NCBI GenBank assembly: GCA_030770535.1 | Contig: JASVEC010000005.1 | Coordinates: 62,001 to 126,000, forward strand | DNA: 64,000 nucleotides | Source of the DNA: Batkoa obscura | Taxonomy: Eukaryota > Entomophthoromycota > Entomophthoromycetes > Entomophthorales > Batkoaceae | Direction of reading: 5' to 3' | Shown: positions 11,372 to 22,260 of the stretch, piece by piece | Numbering within the stretch: position 1 is the first letter of the stretch | Layout: every line of letters begins with the position of its first letter | Program-made: the position numbers and the translations under genes | Notes under the pieces: generated by a model | Seen by the model: only the letters and a program-made list of their open reading frames with translations | Databases searched by the model: none | Told to the model about the DNA's origin: nothing

Positions 11372-12913
11372 ATGATCAATATTGTTAAAACTTCATTACG
11401 TATTCCAAGTATTAAAGTAATTCATTTAAATAATGATATTTGTATTATAAATAACTAAAACTAATCTTTTTAATTTTAGTCTTTTGTTACCCGTTCTATG
11501 GGAACTGTAGCTACTGGTTCTGATTTACCAAAAGCTAGTGTAAGTCTATATAAATATTTACTCTTTCTAATAGTAACTTTTTCTTTTTTTATAGGAGAGT
11601 TTCGGTAACAAAGCTGGAGGAAAATATACTGTTACTTTAATTCCAGGGGATGGTATTGGTCATGAAACTGCTGATTCAGTAAAATCAATTTTTAAAGAAA
11701 CTAATGTACCAGTTGAATTTGAAGAGTTTGATGTATCTGGATTTACTTCTGATAAAGATACTCTTTTTCAACAATCTTTAGAATCCCTTCGTCGTAATAA
11801 AGTTGGACTTAAGGGTAATTATTATTTTATTTAATAATATATAAATTATAATAATTGAAATATAATTGTAATATTGATACTAATAATTTATTTTAATATA
11901 ATTTAGGTATCCTTTATACTCCAGTTTCTAGACTTGAACCAGTTTCATTCAACGTAACTTTACGTAAAGAATTAGATATCTATGCTTCCGTTGTATTATG
12001 TAAAAATATGCCAAATCTTAATTCTCGTCTTTCTGATATTGATTTTGCTATTATTCGTGAAAATACTGAAGGTGAATATTCTGGTTTAGAACATCAAGTA
12101 AGTTTAAATATAAGTGAAAATAATTTGGATAAACATTAATTTTATTTTAAATTTATTATAGTCTTACCCAGGTGTTGTTGAATCCCTTAAAGTTATTACT
12201 CGTGAGAAATCAGAACGTATTGCTAGATTTGCTTTTGATTTTGCTTTACGTAATGGACGTAAGAAGGTTACCTGTATTCATAAAGCTAATATTATGTAAG
12301 TTACACTAACATATCCAAAAAAAAAACATTTATTAACCCACATATTCCTAAAATAGGAAACTTGGTGATGGTCTTTTCTTAAAAACTTGCCGTGCTGTTG
12401 CTGAAGAATATAAATCTAGTGGTATTCAATTTCAAGACATGATTGTTGATAATGCATCTATGCAAATGGTAGCTAAACCACAACAATTTGATGTTGTTGT
12501 TACCCCAAATTTATATGGTAATATTTTATCTAATATTGGTGCTGCTCTAGTCGGTGGACCAGGTATTATTCCTGGATCTAATTTTGGTCGTGATTTTGCT
12601 ATCTTCGAACCAGTAAGTTTTATTTATTTTATATTAATTAATTTAATGCATTTATTTATTTATTAATTAATTTTAATTTCTATAGGGGTGTCGTCACGTT
12701 GGTAAAGATATTCAAGGAATGAATACTGCTAATCCAACTTCTATGATTTTATCTTCAGTTCTTATGTTACGTCATTTAAATTTAGAACAACAAGCTAATC
12801 AAATTTCTAATGCTGTTTATAAAACTATTGAAGATGCTCGTGTTAGAACCCCTGATATGGGTGGTAATAGTTCTACCACTGATTTTACTAAAGCTGTGAT
12901 TGCTAACCTTTAG
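11372..12913 (+). CDS. IDH1: NAD-dependent isocitrate dehydrogenase, regulatory (Idh1-type) subunit, mitochondrial
   Basis: Oxidatively decarboxylates isocitrate to 2-oxoglutarate in the TCA cycle as part of an Idh1/Idh2 hetero-octamer. Seven exons give about 377 residues: a basic presequence ([15 protein letters not shown], then [13 protein letters not shown]), then [96 protein letters not shown] and [20 protein letters not shown]. The C-terminus [17 protein letters not shown] is typical. The wording [11 protein letters not shown] and the VDNASMQ context match Idh1 rather than the catalytic Idh2. Introns are short (about 45-95 nt), with GTAAGT or GTAATT donors. Clustered CCAAT boxes lie upstream. 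Family is certain and subunit type highly likely. Confidence 0.95.
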
Positions 12914-13028
12914 ATTATTTGGATAAAATAAATAAAATACATTTTAATATAAATCAATTTTTTATTATATTTAAAATTTAATATAATTAAAAATGAATAT
13001 AAATATAGAGTAAAATGTCTTTTTATTT

Positions 13029-13787
13029 TTATTCTTTTTTGTCACTGACTTTGGGTTGTTTAACAGATGAGCTCCCTAATAAACGAAAGATAAAGATATC
13101 ATGGTAGGTAGGTTCATGTAATTGTAACACATCGAATTCATTAGGTAAAATATTTTCATCATTAGGAATGGAAGGATCTCTATCAATTTGTTCTTGAAGT
13201 TTTCTAGCATCTCTAGCAGTTAACTCTTTTTTATGATCTTCCAAAATATTATTAATCCTTTCCTTTTTACGAATATAATTGATTTTTAATATTAAATAAT
13301 GAGTACCACAAGATAAAGAAAATAAAAATAAGATAACAAAGATAAATCCAGGACGATGTCTTTTATACATATAACCAGTACCTCGCCATACAGGGAACCC
13401 ATTTTTTAAATAAAAATCATATCTTTCTCTGCTATGAGCTACTTTTAATAGCTTATGAGCGTTTCCTAATAATGCAAATTTTTTGGTTGCTTTTTCACTA
13501 CTATCTTTATCTGGACTATAAATTAATTAAATTATTAATTTATAATATGAAAAAAAGAACAAATAAAATACTTACTGTACAGATAAAGAAACTTTTCTAA
13601 AATTACGAGATATATGTTTGGCTGTATCATCCATATTGGAATTTAATAACTTATATAAATTACTTTCAGTACCCTCTTGTTTAACTAATTCGTCTTGTAA
13701 TTCAAAAATTTGATGATCTAAATTATCAAAAGATAATATGTAGCTTAAGAACAAGCTGATGGCTAATATCAAAGTGATTAATCTCAT
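13029..13787 (-). CDS. ER-membrane J-domain protein (ERJ5-like DnaJ)
   Basis: Two exons. Exon 1 (13787 to about 13577) encodes an ER signal/anchor (MRLITLILAISLFLSYILS) and the first part of a J domain ending HISRNFRKVSLSV. An intron of about 60 nt follows. Exon 2 starts with the rest of the HPD tripeptide, so His-Pro-Asp-Lys, the Hsp70-stimulating motif, is assembled across the splice junction (donor after CA, acceptor before TCCAGATAAA). After it come HSRERYDFYLKNGFPVWRGT and YMYKRHRPGFIFVILFLFSL, the ERJ5 hallmark of a J domain followed at once by an aromatic-rich linker and a transmembrane segment. The tail is charged and probably faces the cytosol or ER depending on topology. ERJ5-type proteins support BiP and protein folding. 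Overall about 230-250 residues. Confidence 0.82.
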
Positions 13788-14250
13788 TTTTCTCTATTTT
13801 TTATCTTATTGAAATAAAAAATGATTGTTAAGTAAGAATGAGTTTTATTTAATCAATTATTAATTTAATGTTATGGTTTGATTGGTTAAGTGAAGAGTGT
13901 CCAATTAGAAGAGAGTATGTAAGCAATTTGATTGTTTTTTAAAGTTGATTTAAAAACTACTTGTACTAATTTAAATAGGTTTTAAATGTATATTCTTAAG
14001 CCATTAATGAATATGTTATTACCCTTTAGAATTATATATTTTAATGTAGATTTTTTCATGATAAATCAATAGTATATATAATATATGTCATTTTCGTTTA
14101 TTAATACTAATTTTTAGCTTAATTAATAAGGCAATATTCTCTTTTTTTGTTCATTACTACTAATAAATTTTTTTATGTTTTGTAAAAAATAAATATTGAA
14201 AATAACTATTGTAATAGTTTTGTAAAAATAGCATTGGTGCTTCTTAAACA

Positions 14251-14353
14251 TATGGGGGTGTTTTTTTTGGTTTCATCACTTTTTCCCTTTTAAGCGCTAT
14301 TTGAGCAGAAAGATTGTTAGTAAAATTTTTAAACAAAAAAATACATCCCCATA
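14251..14353 (+). mobile_element. MITE copy 2
   Basis: 103 bp including flanking TA. Left end TATGGGGGTGTTTTTTTTGG, right end ATACATCCCCATA, internal GCGCTATTTGAGCAGAAAG. It is one of the best preserved copies and close to the apparent family consensus. Confidence 0.9.
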
Positions 14354-15258
14354 TATAACTGTTTACTTTTTACAATAAAAACATTTCAATTTTATTAAAT
14401 AATCCATTTATTATATAATAATTAACAGTAATTTTTATCACTAAGATATTAGTATTTATTAAAGATATCGGAATTAGTTTTTAAAAAGTTTAATTGATTT
14501 TAAGAAAATAAAAAACTCAAAAATAAATGGGATATGATCAGGATAGGATTGTCAAAAGAACTAAGAAAGGACCAATTAGGAATTAAAAAATATAACTCAG
14601 TCAAAAAGAACATGTAGTCTCTACCTTAAAAATTTAAAACTTAAAAAGCTCAACCTGAATAAGTGTCACTAGTGGAAAGGTACCTACAAAATTTTTTAAG
14701 TTGAATTTTTATTATTATTTTTTTAATTGTAATATAAAAAAGTATTAAAACTTTATCATTTTTTATTTTTTACTTCATATTATAATTGTTGATTTTAAAT
14801 TTTGAGTTTGATTTTGAGGTAATGTTAAATTAAACTACTATCCACCTTTTATTATAACGAACCTTCAAGTATATAGTTTCATGCAGCCTCTTCAAGTATT
14901 TTTGTACAAATGTATTGCGTGAGGTTATTGATTAAAGTTATTAAGCACAGTATATATTTTTAGTATATAACCTAAACAAAGTTACTAGCTCAACAATATT
15001 ATAATTATAGGCACATTATCATACCTATAATTGTATTAAAACTAATCCCAATGCGAGCTTTAATTTTAACTTAATTAAAACTGATGGGAATAGTAAATTT
15101 GATCTTCAACATCTTGATAACTCAAGGCAATTCAATAATATACAAACATCAAATTATTATGGGAAATTCACTTACAATGATAATAAAAAAGACTATGGAA
15201 TAGATTAAAAAAAGGAATGATACTGATGTATATTTATTAAACAAATTTAAATATAATA

Positions 15259-15358
15259 TAGGGGTGTTTTTTTGGCTTCATTATTTTTTCTATTCTTTAA
15301 ACGCTATTTGAGTGGAAAGATTGTTAGTAAAATTTTTAAACAAAAATACATCCTCATA
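15259..15358 (+). mobile_element. MITE copy 3
   Basis: About 100 bp. Left end TAGGGGTGTTTTTTTGG, right end ATACATCCTCATA, internal ACGCTATTTGAGTGGAAAG. Slightly diverged in both terminal repeats relative to copy 2. Confidence 0.88.
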
Positions 15359-16293
15359 TCGATTTTACATTTAAACTTTTCAATATAATATTTTCAATAT
15401 TCCTTTTTATTAGCTATATTTAAATTTGGTAAAAATAGGGGAAAAGCGAAACTTAAATGATGACAAGTTCTGTATAATAAATAATTTAATTTAATTGATT
15501 ATAAGTTTAAAAAGTTAAACTCAGGACTCCTCGAGTATACTAAAGCATTCTTTCATAACTTAAATTTATTACCAAAATAATTATATTAAATTGCTATAAA
15601 TCCAAGAACCAACTATAAAGCTATACAGGACTATTGTTTTTCACAATTATATAAGATGAATATATCTATAATATTAAATTGGTCAAAGTTATAATAGACT
15701 GACACTTAATTTATCAATTTAATTTAACGAGAAGCCTATTAAAATCACTGTATTATGTTTTTATATATCAAGTTGCGTATAAATAATTATTTGTTTATTT
15801 GAGAAACAAAACTCTTAATGAGTCAAGTAAACTTACCATATGATTTAAGCCGGTTCTATATACAAACTTTAAAAAGTCTTAAAAGTTGCTTTTAATAAAA
15901 TTTTAACTAGAAAGACAGCTTCATATTTTTGTTCTATCTATTTAAATAATATCCTTTATTTTCATAACAAATTTTACTATACAATATTTCTAATTGAATC
16001 CCAATCACTTTATCATTGATTCTTATTTAATTTTTCTGCTTATATTGTTCCATAACTAAAACATTTTTATACATCATCTTTTGTGAATCTAAAAATCCTT
16101 TAACCGGGATTTAAATAAACTGTTCCTTTGGATTAATAAATAAAACTTCCAAACCTAAATAATTAACACATATTTGTAAAAATAAAATTCTGAAATCGCT
16201 ACAAATTCATACATAATTCGATAATTAAACTTACAAAACAAACTTTATAAATTACTATTATTTTAATTTAGTAGCTCCATAATTTTATTTAAT

Positions 16294-17056
16294 TTAAATG
16301 AGGCCAATCTATAAATAATTATTAGAAGAAAATTAAAAATAAGCGTAAAAAACATACTCTGTTAGCAACATCAAGAGCTTCTTGGTCTGGAGAAAGACGG
16401 ACAAAAGCTTTCTTTTGACCATCTGGACGAATAAGGGTGTTAACCTTGACAACCTCAACTTCGTAAAGTTTCTTTACAGCTAATTTAATTTGAGCTTTGT
16501 TGGCACGTACATCAGTAATGAAAACTAAAGTGTTATGGTTTTCAATCTTTTTCATGGCACTTTCTGAGTTAAGAGGTTTCTTAATTACAGTGTATTGATC
16601 AAGTCTTTGTTCTTTTGGAACAGAGATACGTGGATAAAGAGGGTTACGTCTAAGTTTAAGGGTCTTTGGGCGACGGAAAGAAGTAGTGGTACGTACTTTA
16701 CGGGTACCAGTGGTAGTGGTTCCCTTTTGAGAAGCTTTTCTAGCAGCAATAGCTTGCTTTTTTTCTTCAGAGACAATCTTCTTTGGAGCTAGTTATCTTA
16801 ATTTAATTATTGAATAAAGATTTAAATTTTAATATTTTTTCGCCAAAATTGTTGAATCTATTTTTTACAATTGTTCTATTTTGCTCTATCATATGTGATG
16901 CATCCATCTAATATTCCTTATCTATCTCTTAGTGGGTATTACTTCAACATATGTTTCGTCTATTTTATTACTTCTTTTTATATGTTATATCTTCTTCGTT
17001 TGGCTTTATAGTTATAAATTAAAAATTCACCTACCAGACTTAGTTTTAGGAGCCAT
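16294..17056 (-). CDS. 60S ribosomal protein uL23 (L23a/Rpl25)
   Basis: Binds domain III of 25S rRNA beside the polypeptide exit tunnel and is the docking site for SRP and nascent-chain factors. Exon 1 is just MAPKTKSG (17056 to about 17032). A first intron of about 240 nt follows, long for this genome. The main exon begins [20 protein letters not shown] and carries [20 protein letters not shown], then [20 protein letters not shown] and [20 protein letters not shown]. The final exon is tiny: after ...DVANR and an intron of about 50 nt, only IGLI and the stop remain at 16294, matching the conserved RIG-hydrophobic-I terminus of the family. It is divergent from XRCC2, with 229 bp between the starts. 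Confidence 0.95.
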
Positions 17057-17285
17057 TTGTATAACTAAATTTCAAGCTATATCACTTGGTTAAAAGAGAA
17101 GGGCTTTTTCGACCAAAATCAAGTAATGTTTTGTACAGCTTAATTTGTTGTATTATCAAATTATATGCTTATTGCTTTTCATCACTATAAATTTACTTTC
17201 AAATTATTTGTTTGAAATTTTAAGTGACAAATCATTTTAGTGACTTAAACTTGAATTTTAAGTAATTTAATTTAATTTAATTATT
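17057..17285. promoter_or_regulatory. Short bidirectional promoter region between uL23 and XRCC2
   Basis: Only 229 bp separate the two divergent start codons, so the high-expression ribosomal-protein promoter and the DNA-repair gene promoter must overlap. I saw no clear TATA box or named factor site. Confidence 0.45.
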
Positions 17286-18344
17286 ATGGATATATCAAAA
17301 CAATTTAATAAAATTACTATTGAATCTTTAAATCAAGTAGGTTTATAATATCACTATCAATTTTATAATAACAATATTTAGAATTTCACTTTTATCGATG
17401 CTTTTAATACTGTCACTTCATCTCAACATCGTCACTTAGGCATTCAGAGTATAGATTCCATCTTATTTAATGAGAAAGGAGTAGTAGTAGGAGATATTAT
17501 AGAGTTAATAGGAAAAAGTGGCTCAGGTAAAAGTATATTGCTAAATGAAATTATAATACGTACTATTATCCCAACAAAGCTTTATTGGCAACAGGACATT
17601 TTACTAAATGGTTATGACTCTAAAGCTTTTTATTTTGATGGAGATTTATGCTTTGATATACTGTTTTTTTATGACAAAACATGTCAATATTTAATGAGAT
17701 ATTTGGAAAATAAAGGGTATAAAATAAATACTCAAAATGAAAATTTAAATCAAGAACCATGGATTCCTCTAAAATTAATTGAAGATACTGCTAAAAACAG
17801 TTTAAAAAATTTATTCATCTATTCACCAACTAGTTTTTATGATCTTATCAATACCTTAGCTCATTTCTCGTCTGTTTATAATTTTAGTAATCAACAAAAC
17901 CAAGAATTACCTGCAACAAATATCATAGTCATTGATAGTATTACACAGTATTATTGGGGGACTAAATTTGGAGTAAGAGAGATAGCAAAAAATCAATACT
18001 ATTCAGCGCAACTAGAGTTTGTAGCCATTCTTAAAGCATGTCTAAAAGATTTAAATGCTTTTAGTATTATTACTTCTTGGGCTTATTTATATAATAAAAC
18101 AATGACTGAAAGTAGTTCAAATCTGGGTTTACTTAGAGATGAAAGTAATTTGAGTGATAATGAAATTAATTCTAGTGTTTTAAATGATGCTTTAAATTAT
18201 CGTTTATTATTAAATTCTCGTTTAGTAAATGATGCTAATGCCGATGCCACTCCACAAGAATCTATCAATGAAGATGAAATAGATATTAAAATTGTACACC
18301 CGGACAAATTTAATAGTACTAGTGTTCGCTATAAATTATGGTAG
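17286..18344 (+). CDS. RAD51 paralogue, XRCC2-like
   Basis: Predicted homologous-recombination protein (BCDX2-type RAD51 paralogue ATPase). Exon 1 is MDISKQFNKITIESLNQ. A 48-nt intron (about 17337-17384) leads to one long exon. Walker A is GKSGSGKS at about residues 61-68, preceded by GVVVGDIIELI as in XRCC2 (GDIIELhG). Walker B is NIIVIDSITQYYWGTKFGVR, then KNQYYSAQLEFVAILKACLK and the ISAxIITSWAYLY-type strand. The spacing to Walker B and the ITQYYW context fit XRCC2 rather than Rad51 or Rad55. Total about 335 residues, longer than human XRCC2 (280). The C-terminus is acidic and Asn-rich. XRCC2-type genes are patchy in fungi (S. pombe Rlp1 is one), so retention here is informative. Confidence 0.82.
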
Positions 18345-18459
18345 TAAATAAATCAAATATTATTTATTCGTGATAAAATATTATATATAATTTGTCTTTT
18401 ATTTTTAGTTTTTAAATTTTCATTCTTTTTTAAAAAAATAAATTTTATTAAGTAAATAA

Positions 18460-19871
18460 TTATACAGTACAATAAGCAAAGAAGGAAGTTAATGTTGAGT
18501 TATTACTACCTGAGTTAGTAATACTAAATTTAGTATTAGGTGGAATGAAAAAAGAAGACCCCTTTGTTAAAGGGAAACTATCATTACTTCCATCAACTGT
18601 AAGCTTGGCTCCTTCCAATGCATCGGTAACTAATAATATTCCAGGCCCATCTACAGGAGCAACGCTTTCAGTAAGTCCAGAATTCGGGAGAGTAATTGAA
18701 GCAACTGAAAACTCGGGTATAGGTGGATCATAAAGCACAGTGTAAAGATGCCCTTCAATTTTAGTACCATTCATCTTTTGCTTTTCATTGGATTCAGTCT
18801 TGTATGTTAGCATATTTACAAGTACATTAACATCTTTAAACTTTGGTGTAAGGCCTGCTCTAACTACATTATCACTGGTGGCCATACATTCTACACAATC
18901 TAAAATATTTAATTAAAATTTTAACCTGAATTAGTGATATATTATTACCTCCAGAAAGATAAGCATGGGGCTCATTAGCGCATAAAAAGGCAGCTTGTCC
19001 TGGATGCAAAATACAATAATTCAAGAAAAAGATACAAAATACACCAACATCCCCTGGGTATTGACTATTTATACGTACAATTAATTCATTTAAAACTGGA
19101 TCAAAAGGTTGTGTAGTTTCAATTCTTTTTATAAGGGTTGAAAGTTGTTCTCTCACTTTTTCCTCTGGGCTCGTCATTAAAGCTCTGAAGACTTCTTTAA
19201 GTGGTGAACCTTCACCGCTATTTAATCGTGACTTAATTTTGGACTCAAAATTACTTGCTATTTCTTCACTAATTAAAGCTCTCAACTCTGGAACTTTCAA
19301 AAAAGCTCCTATTTCATCTAATGGACGGAATCCATTTAAGGCTTCAAATTCAGTAAGAGCAATTGTCATCTCAGGCTTATGGTTAGGATCTTTATATAAA
19401 TCTGGATGCTCTTGATGTAGTCGAGCGCCTAATTCTTTATCTGGATGAGCTTGAATCGATAATGCAGTACCAACAGATAAAACTTTCAATAAAAAGGGTA
19501 AATCATTACCAAACTTTTCAAAAACCTTTGCGCCGAGATACTGTTCTGGATTTGAGCTTATCTCTTCTCTTAAGCAGTTCCCTGATCCATCGGAATTTGT
19601 AAGGAAAGATGGTGCATTTGGATGAGTTCCAAGCCATAACTAATAAATATCACATAAATATTTGTTTACTTTGATTTGCTATAAAATAGTACATAAAGTA
19701 AACTGTTGACTAGGTTTAAATACTTACTTCAGCAAATGGCAAATTCTGATCTGGATTTTCACAATGAAGAGGTTTTAAAAGATCAAACACCCTTGAGCTA
19801 GCGCCCTTCTTCCCCCAGGCATAATTTTGATAGCGGCATTTGATTTTTTTAACTTGTAAGGTAGACGACAT
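18460..19871 (-). CDS. Mannose-6-phosphate isomerase, type I
   Basis: Interconverts fructose-6-phosphate and mannose-6-phosphate, feeding GDP-mannose for glycoprotein and cell-wall mannan synthesis; a cytosolic Zn enzyme. It starts MSSTLQVKKIKCRYQNYAWG at 19871. Zinc ligands are visible: Gln111 and His113 in SIQAHPDKELG, Glu138 in NHKPEMTIALTEFEALNGF, and the later His in ANEPHAYLSGG. The C-terminal cupin part carries SDNVVRAGLTPKFKDVNVLV, the usual substrate-pocket Arg region. Introns sit near 19640-19727 and 18888-18948. A segment near 19020-19070 reads through as VGVFCIFFLNYCILHPGQAAFL; PMIs typically have GDVGVF...LN...L.PGEA at this point, so it is coding rather than intronic. Ends ...FAYCTV at 18460. 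Confidence 0.94.
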
Positions 19872-20748
19872 GATGAATTTAATATAAAATAAAAAAACCT
19901 TTTAGTCTTATTATTTTTATACGAATGTGCCACCTAAAGAATTCTTTTTACTTGGAATTTTACTAATAATAAATTGTTATTCAAGTGGAACCAATAGCAT
20001 GGTTTGCTAATCTGTTTTAAATGTTTTAGGTAACTTCTGTTCAATCATTTATCAACATGAGAGTTTAAAACTATTTTTAGTTTAATTCAAGTACTTATTA
20101 TACACTATATTTTATAAATAATGACATATATGAATAGATATTAATAGTAGCTTCTTGAATATAGGGAATTTATGTTATATCATTGATATATAATTAAAAC
20201 CAAGTAACAAATTTTTATTAAAAAATAGGATGAAACATTAAAAACAAGTAAAAAATCGTAAATAGATTAAAATTTATAAAAGTAAAATAATAATAATAAA
20301 AGAGTATTATTTTCTGCCTATAGTATTTACAACATTTAGAATACTAATTTATAATGATGCTTCAAAAACAAAATCTCCTTAATTAGTGAGATTGAAATGA
20401 CAGATATTTTTTAACAATTTACAAAACTATAGTTAGACTTTTAATATGAGGACGTCTTTTCTGTTTAAGAAATTTGCTACCATTTTTCAACTCAATAGCG
20501 CTTAAAAATAGAAAAAGTAATGAAACCAAAAAAGATATCGTCATATGCTGCTATCATAAACTGTTTTGTTTATTCAAAAAACAATTATTATACTACTAAT
20601 CATATAGTGACTTTTTATGAAATTGGTAAATACTATGAAGTCTGGGATAAATCATGTTTTAATGCTACTGTTACCAAAACTCTGTAATTAAATATACTCA
20701 CTATTAAATTTAAAGCCACAGCCTAAGTTCTCTATACGAAAAAAAAAT
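19872..20748. other. Gene-free interval with one MITE
   Basis: 877 bp between the isomerase start and the first secreted-protein cassette. It holds MITE copy 4 and otherwise AT-rich sequence with no recognisable feature. Confidence 0.5.
20445..20545 (-). mobile_element. MITE copy 4
   Basis: 101 bp, minus orientation, flanked by TA. Left end TATGAGGACGTCTTTTCTG, right end AAAAAAGATATCGTCATA. The internal CTCAATAGCGCTTAAAAATA signature is retained. More diverged than copies 1, 2 and 9. It lies 200 bp from the CBM19 cassette. Confidence 0.85.
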
Positions 20749-20782
20749 CAAAACTGTTATTAAAGAATACTTTATTATTGAA

Positions 20783-21220
20783 TTAATTTTGGGGATATCC
20801 ACAATAAAGACTACCATTATTCTCAATACAGGTAGTACCTGGTCCACAATTACGATAAACCCAAGTACCTTCAGCACAAGTCCAAAACCCATATCCATAA
20901 TAATCACAATACATAGCACCTTCAATACATTGATATTGATTTGTTTTGATATTAAATTGACCAGAGTATTTACCAAGTGGAGTATTTGAAGCTACAACAA
21001 CATTAGAAATAACAACTTCAGGTGTTTGATTTAGATTAAAAGTAGCAGGAATTAAGTTATTTTGAGATTTTTGAACGACAGTAGATTTAGCATTAGTAAT
21101 GATGGAGGTGAGAGCTTGATTACTATTATTAATATTTGTACTAGTACTAGTGCTATTGATGTTAGTAGAAGCAGAAGAAACAGCAGCAATTAAAGTAATA
21201 AAGATAGCTTGGTATTTCAT
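20783..21220 (-). CDS. Secreted cysteine-rich protein resembling a CBM19 chitin-binding module (copy A)
   Basis: 145 residues with a signal peptide (MKYQAIFITLIAAVSSAS), then a Ser/Thr/Asn-rich linker to about residue 50, a middle segment (ATFNLNQTPEVVISNVVVAS) and a C-terminal six-cysteine domain. Cysteines fall at about 98, 105, 115, 125, 131 and 140 (CX6CX9CX9CX5CX8C). Aromatic and Gly positions (CIEGAMYCDYYGYGFWTC, GTWVYRNCGPGTTC) resemble the CBM19 pattern C-x-G-x-x-x-C...F-x-x-C-x-x-G-x-W...C-x-x-G-T-x-C of fungal chitinases. The protein has no catalytic domain, so a wall-associated lectin or effector-like role is inferred. A CTATAAAAG box lies about 50 bp upstream (21269-21277). Versus copies C and D it has one Ala-to-Thr change near residue 42. 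Divergent from copy B. Confidence 0.85.
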   Translation of the reverse strand: MKYQAIFITLIAAVSSASTNINSTSTSTNINNSNQALTSIITNAKSTVVQKSQNNLIPATFNLNQTPEVVISNVVVASNTPLGKYSGQFNIKTNQYQCIEGAMYCDYYGYGFWTCAEGTWVYRNCGPGTTCIENNGSLYCGYPQN

Positions 21221-21268
21221 ATTTATAAGTTATTGATCGTTTGTAGTTTTTGAAGATATAATTATCAT

Positions 21269-21277
21269 CTTTTATAG
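21269..21277 (-). promoter_or_regulatory. TATA box of copy A
   Basis: Minus-strand CTATAAAAG, 49 bp upstream of the copy A start codon. The identical box lies at 57361-57369 before copy C. Confidence 0.5.
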
Positions 21278-21642
21278 TCTTTTAAAATCCTTATTAAAAG
21301 TAGCATAATAAAAAGAATTAAAAATAACTATAAATAATTATAAAAATAAATATTAAATTATAAATATTAAGTTATAATTTAATTTAATTTAATTATTTGT
21401 TATGTTTTCATATAATTTTATTTTGCTAAATAACTAGTTTTAAGCATAAAGGTAAAAATAAAATTAACTTTGAAACATCAAAGTGCTGTGTATAACATTT
21501 CTAGTGAATAAAAATAATGCCAATGCATAAAATAAAATCAAAAATAAATATTATGGATACATTGCCAAGTAAATAATTGTAAAGTATTATTTCAAATATA
21601 TATTATAATATTGAAATAAGATATAGTAATGTTCTAAAACTG

Positions 21643-21650
21643 TATATAAG
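21643..21650 (+). promoter_or_regulatory. TATA box of copy B
   Basis: TATATAAG 56-63 bp before the copy B start codon. The identical element lies at 57757-57764 before copy D. It gives the two divergent genes separate core promoters within one spacer. Confidence 0.5.
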
Positions 21651-21705
21651 CAACGCTATTTTGTTCAACAATTTTTATACCCAAATAATATAATAACTTA
21701 TAAAT

Positions 21706-22143
21706 ATGAAATACCAAGCTATCTTTATTACTTTAATTGCTGCTGTTTCTTCTGCTTCTACTAACATCAATAGCACTAGTACTAGTACAAGTACTAATAA
21801 TAGTAATCAAGCTCTCACCTCCATCATTGCTAATGCTAAATCTACTGTCGTTCAAAAATCTCAAAATAACTTAATTCCTGCTACTTTTAATCTAAATCAA
21901 ACACCTGAAGTTGTTATTTCTAATGTTGTTGTAGCTTCAAATACTCCACTTGGTAAATACTCTGGTCAATTTAATATCAAAACAAATCAATATCAATGTA
22001 TTGAAGGTGCTATGTATTGTGATTATTATGGATATGGGTTTTGGACTTGTGCTGAAGGTACTTGGGTTTATCGTAATTGTGGACCAGGTACTACCTGTAT
22101 TGAGAATAATGGTAGTCTTTATTGTGGATATCCTCAATTTTAA
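21706..22143 (+). CDS. Secreted CBM19-like cysteine-rich protein (copy B)
   Basis: Same 145-residue architecture as copy A: signal peptide, Ser/Thr/Asn linker and six-cysteine CBM19-like domain. It is the most diverged of the four, with TSTSTNNSNQ where the others have TSTNINNSNQ and a C-terminal ...YPQF instead of ...YPQN. Homology with the other arms stops at the final codon, as if the right end of unit 1 was replaced or truncated there. It converges with the GlyRS gene, leaving 117 bp between the stops. Its spacer-side promoter is shared with copy A. Confidence 0.85.
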   Translation: MKYQAIFITLIAAVSSASTNINSTSTSTSTNNSNQALTSIIANAKSTVVQKSQNNLIPATFNLNQTPEVVISNVVVASNTPLGKYSGQFNIKTNQYQCIEGAMYCDYYGYGFWTCAEGTWVYRNCGPGTTCIENNGSLYCGYPQF

Positions 22144-22260
22144 CTTGTTAATAAATAATTTATTAATAGTGCTATTTGATTAATTATAATTTTACAGTTT
22201 ATTGAGAATTAAAAACTAGATTGTAAATAAAAATACTTAAACAAACAAATAAAACTTTAT

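Larger units (their letters stand above)
13788..16293. other. 2.5-kb gene-free interval with two MITEs
   Basis: Lies upstream of the ERJ5-like gene and downstream of uL23. It contains MITE copies 2 and 3 and a short perfect-stem hairpin near 15000-15033 (ATAATTATAGG paired with CCTATAATTGT around a 12-nt loop). I see no coding potential beyond chance. Confidence 0.5.
20749..22143. repeat. Inverted-repeat cassette, unit 1 (arms A and B)
   Basis: Two arms of about 455-485 bp in opposite orientation, each containing one 145-codon secreted-protein gene, flank a non-palindromic spacer of about 455 bp. The arms begin about 15 bp before each ATG (shared AATAACTTATAAAT). Arm A continues about 35 bp past its stop (AATTCAATAATAAAGT). 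Arm B loses homology at its last codon. Unit 1 and unit 2 (56850-58291) are almost identical over arms and spacer. Confidence 0.92.

Noticed and set aside
20789-20989. 66-codon ORF antisense to the CBM19-like gene, conserved in all four copies, plus an alternative-frame sense ORF of 76-88 codons
   Set aside because: Conservation follows from the DNA identity of the arms; no signal peptide, domain or independent promoter. They are shadows of the real gene.
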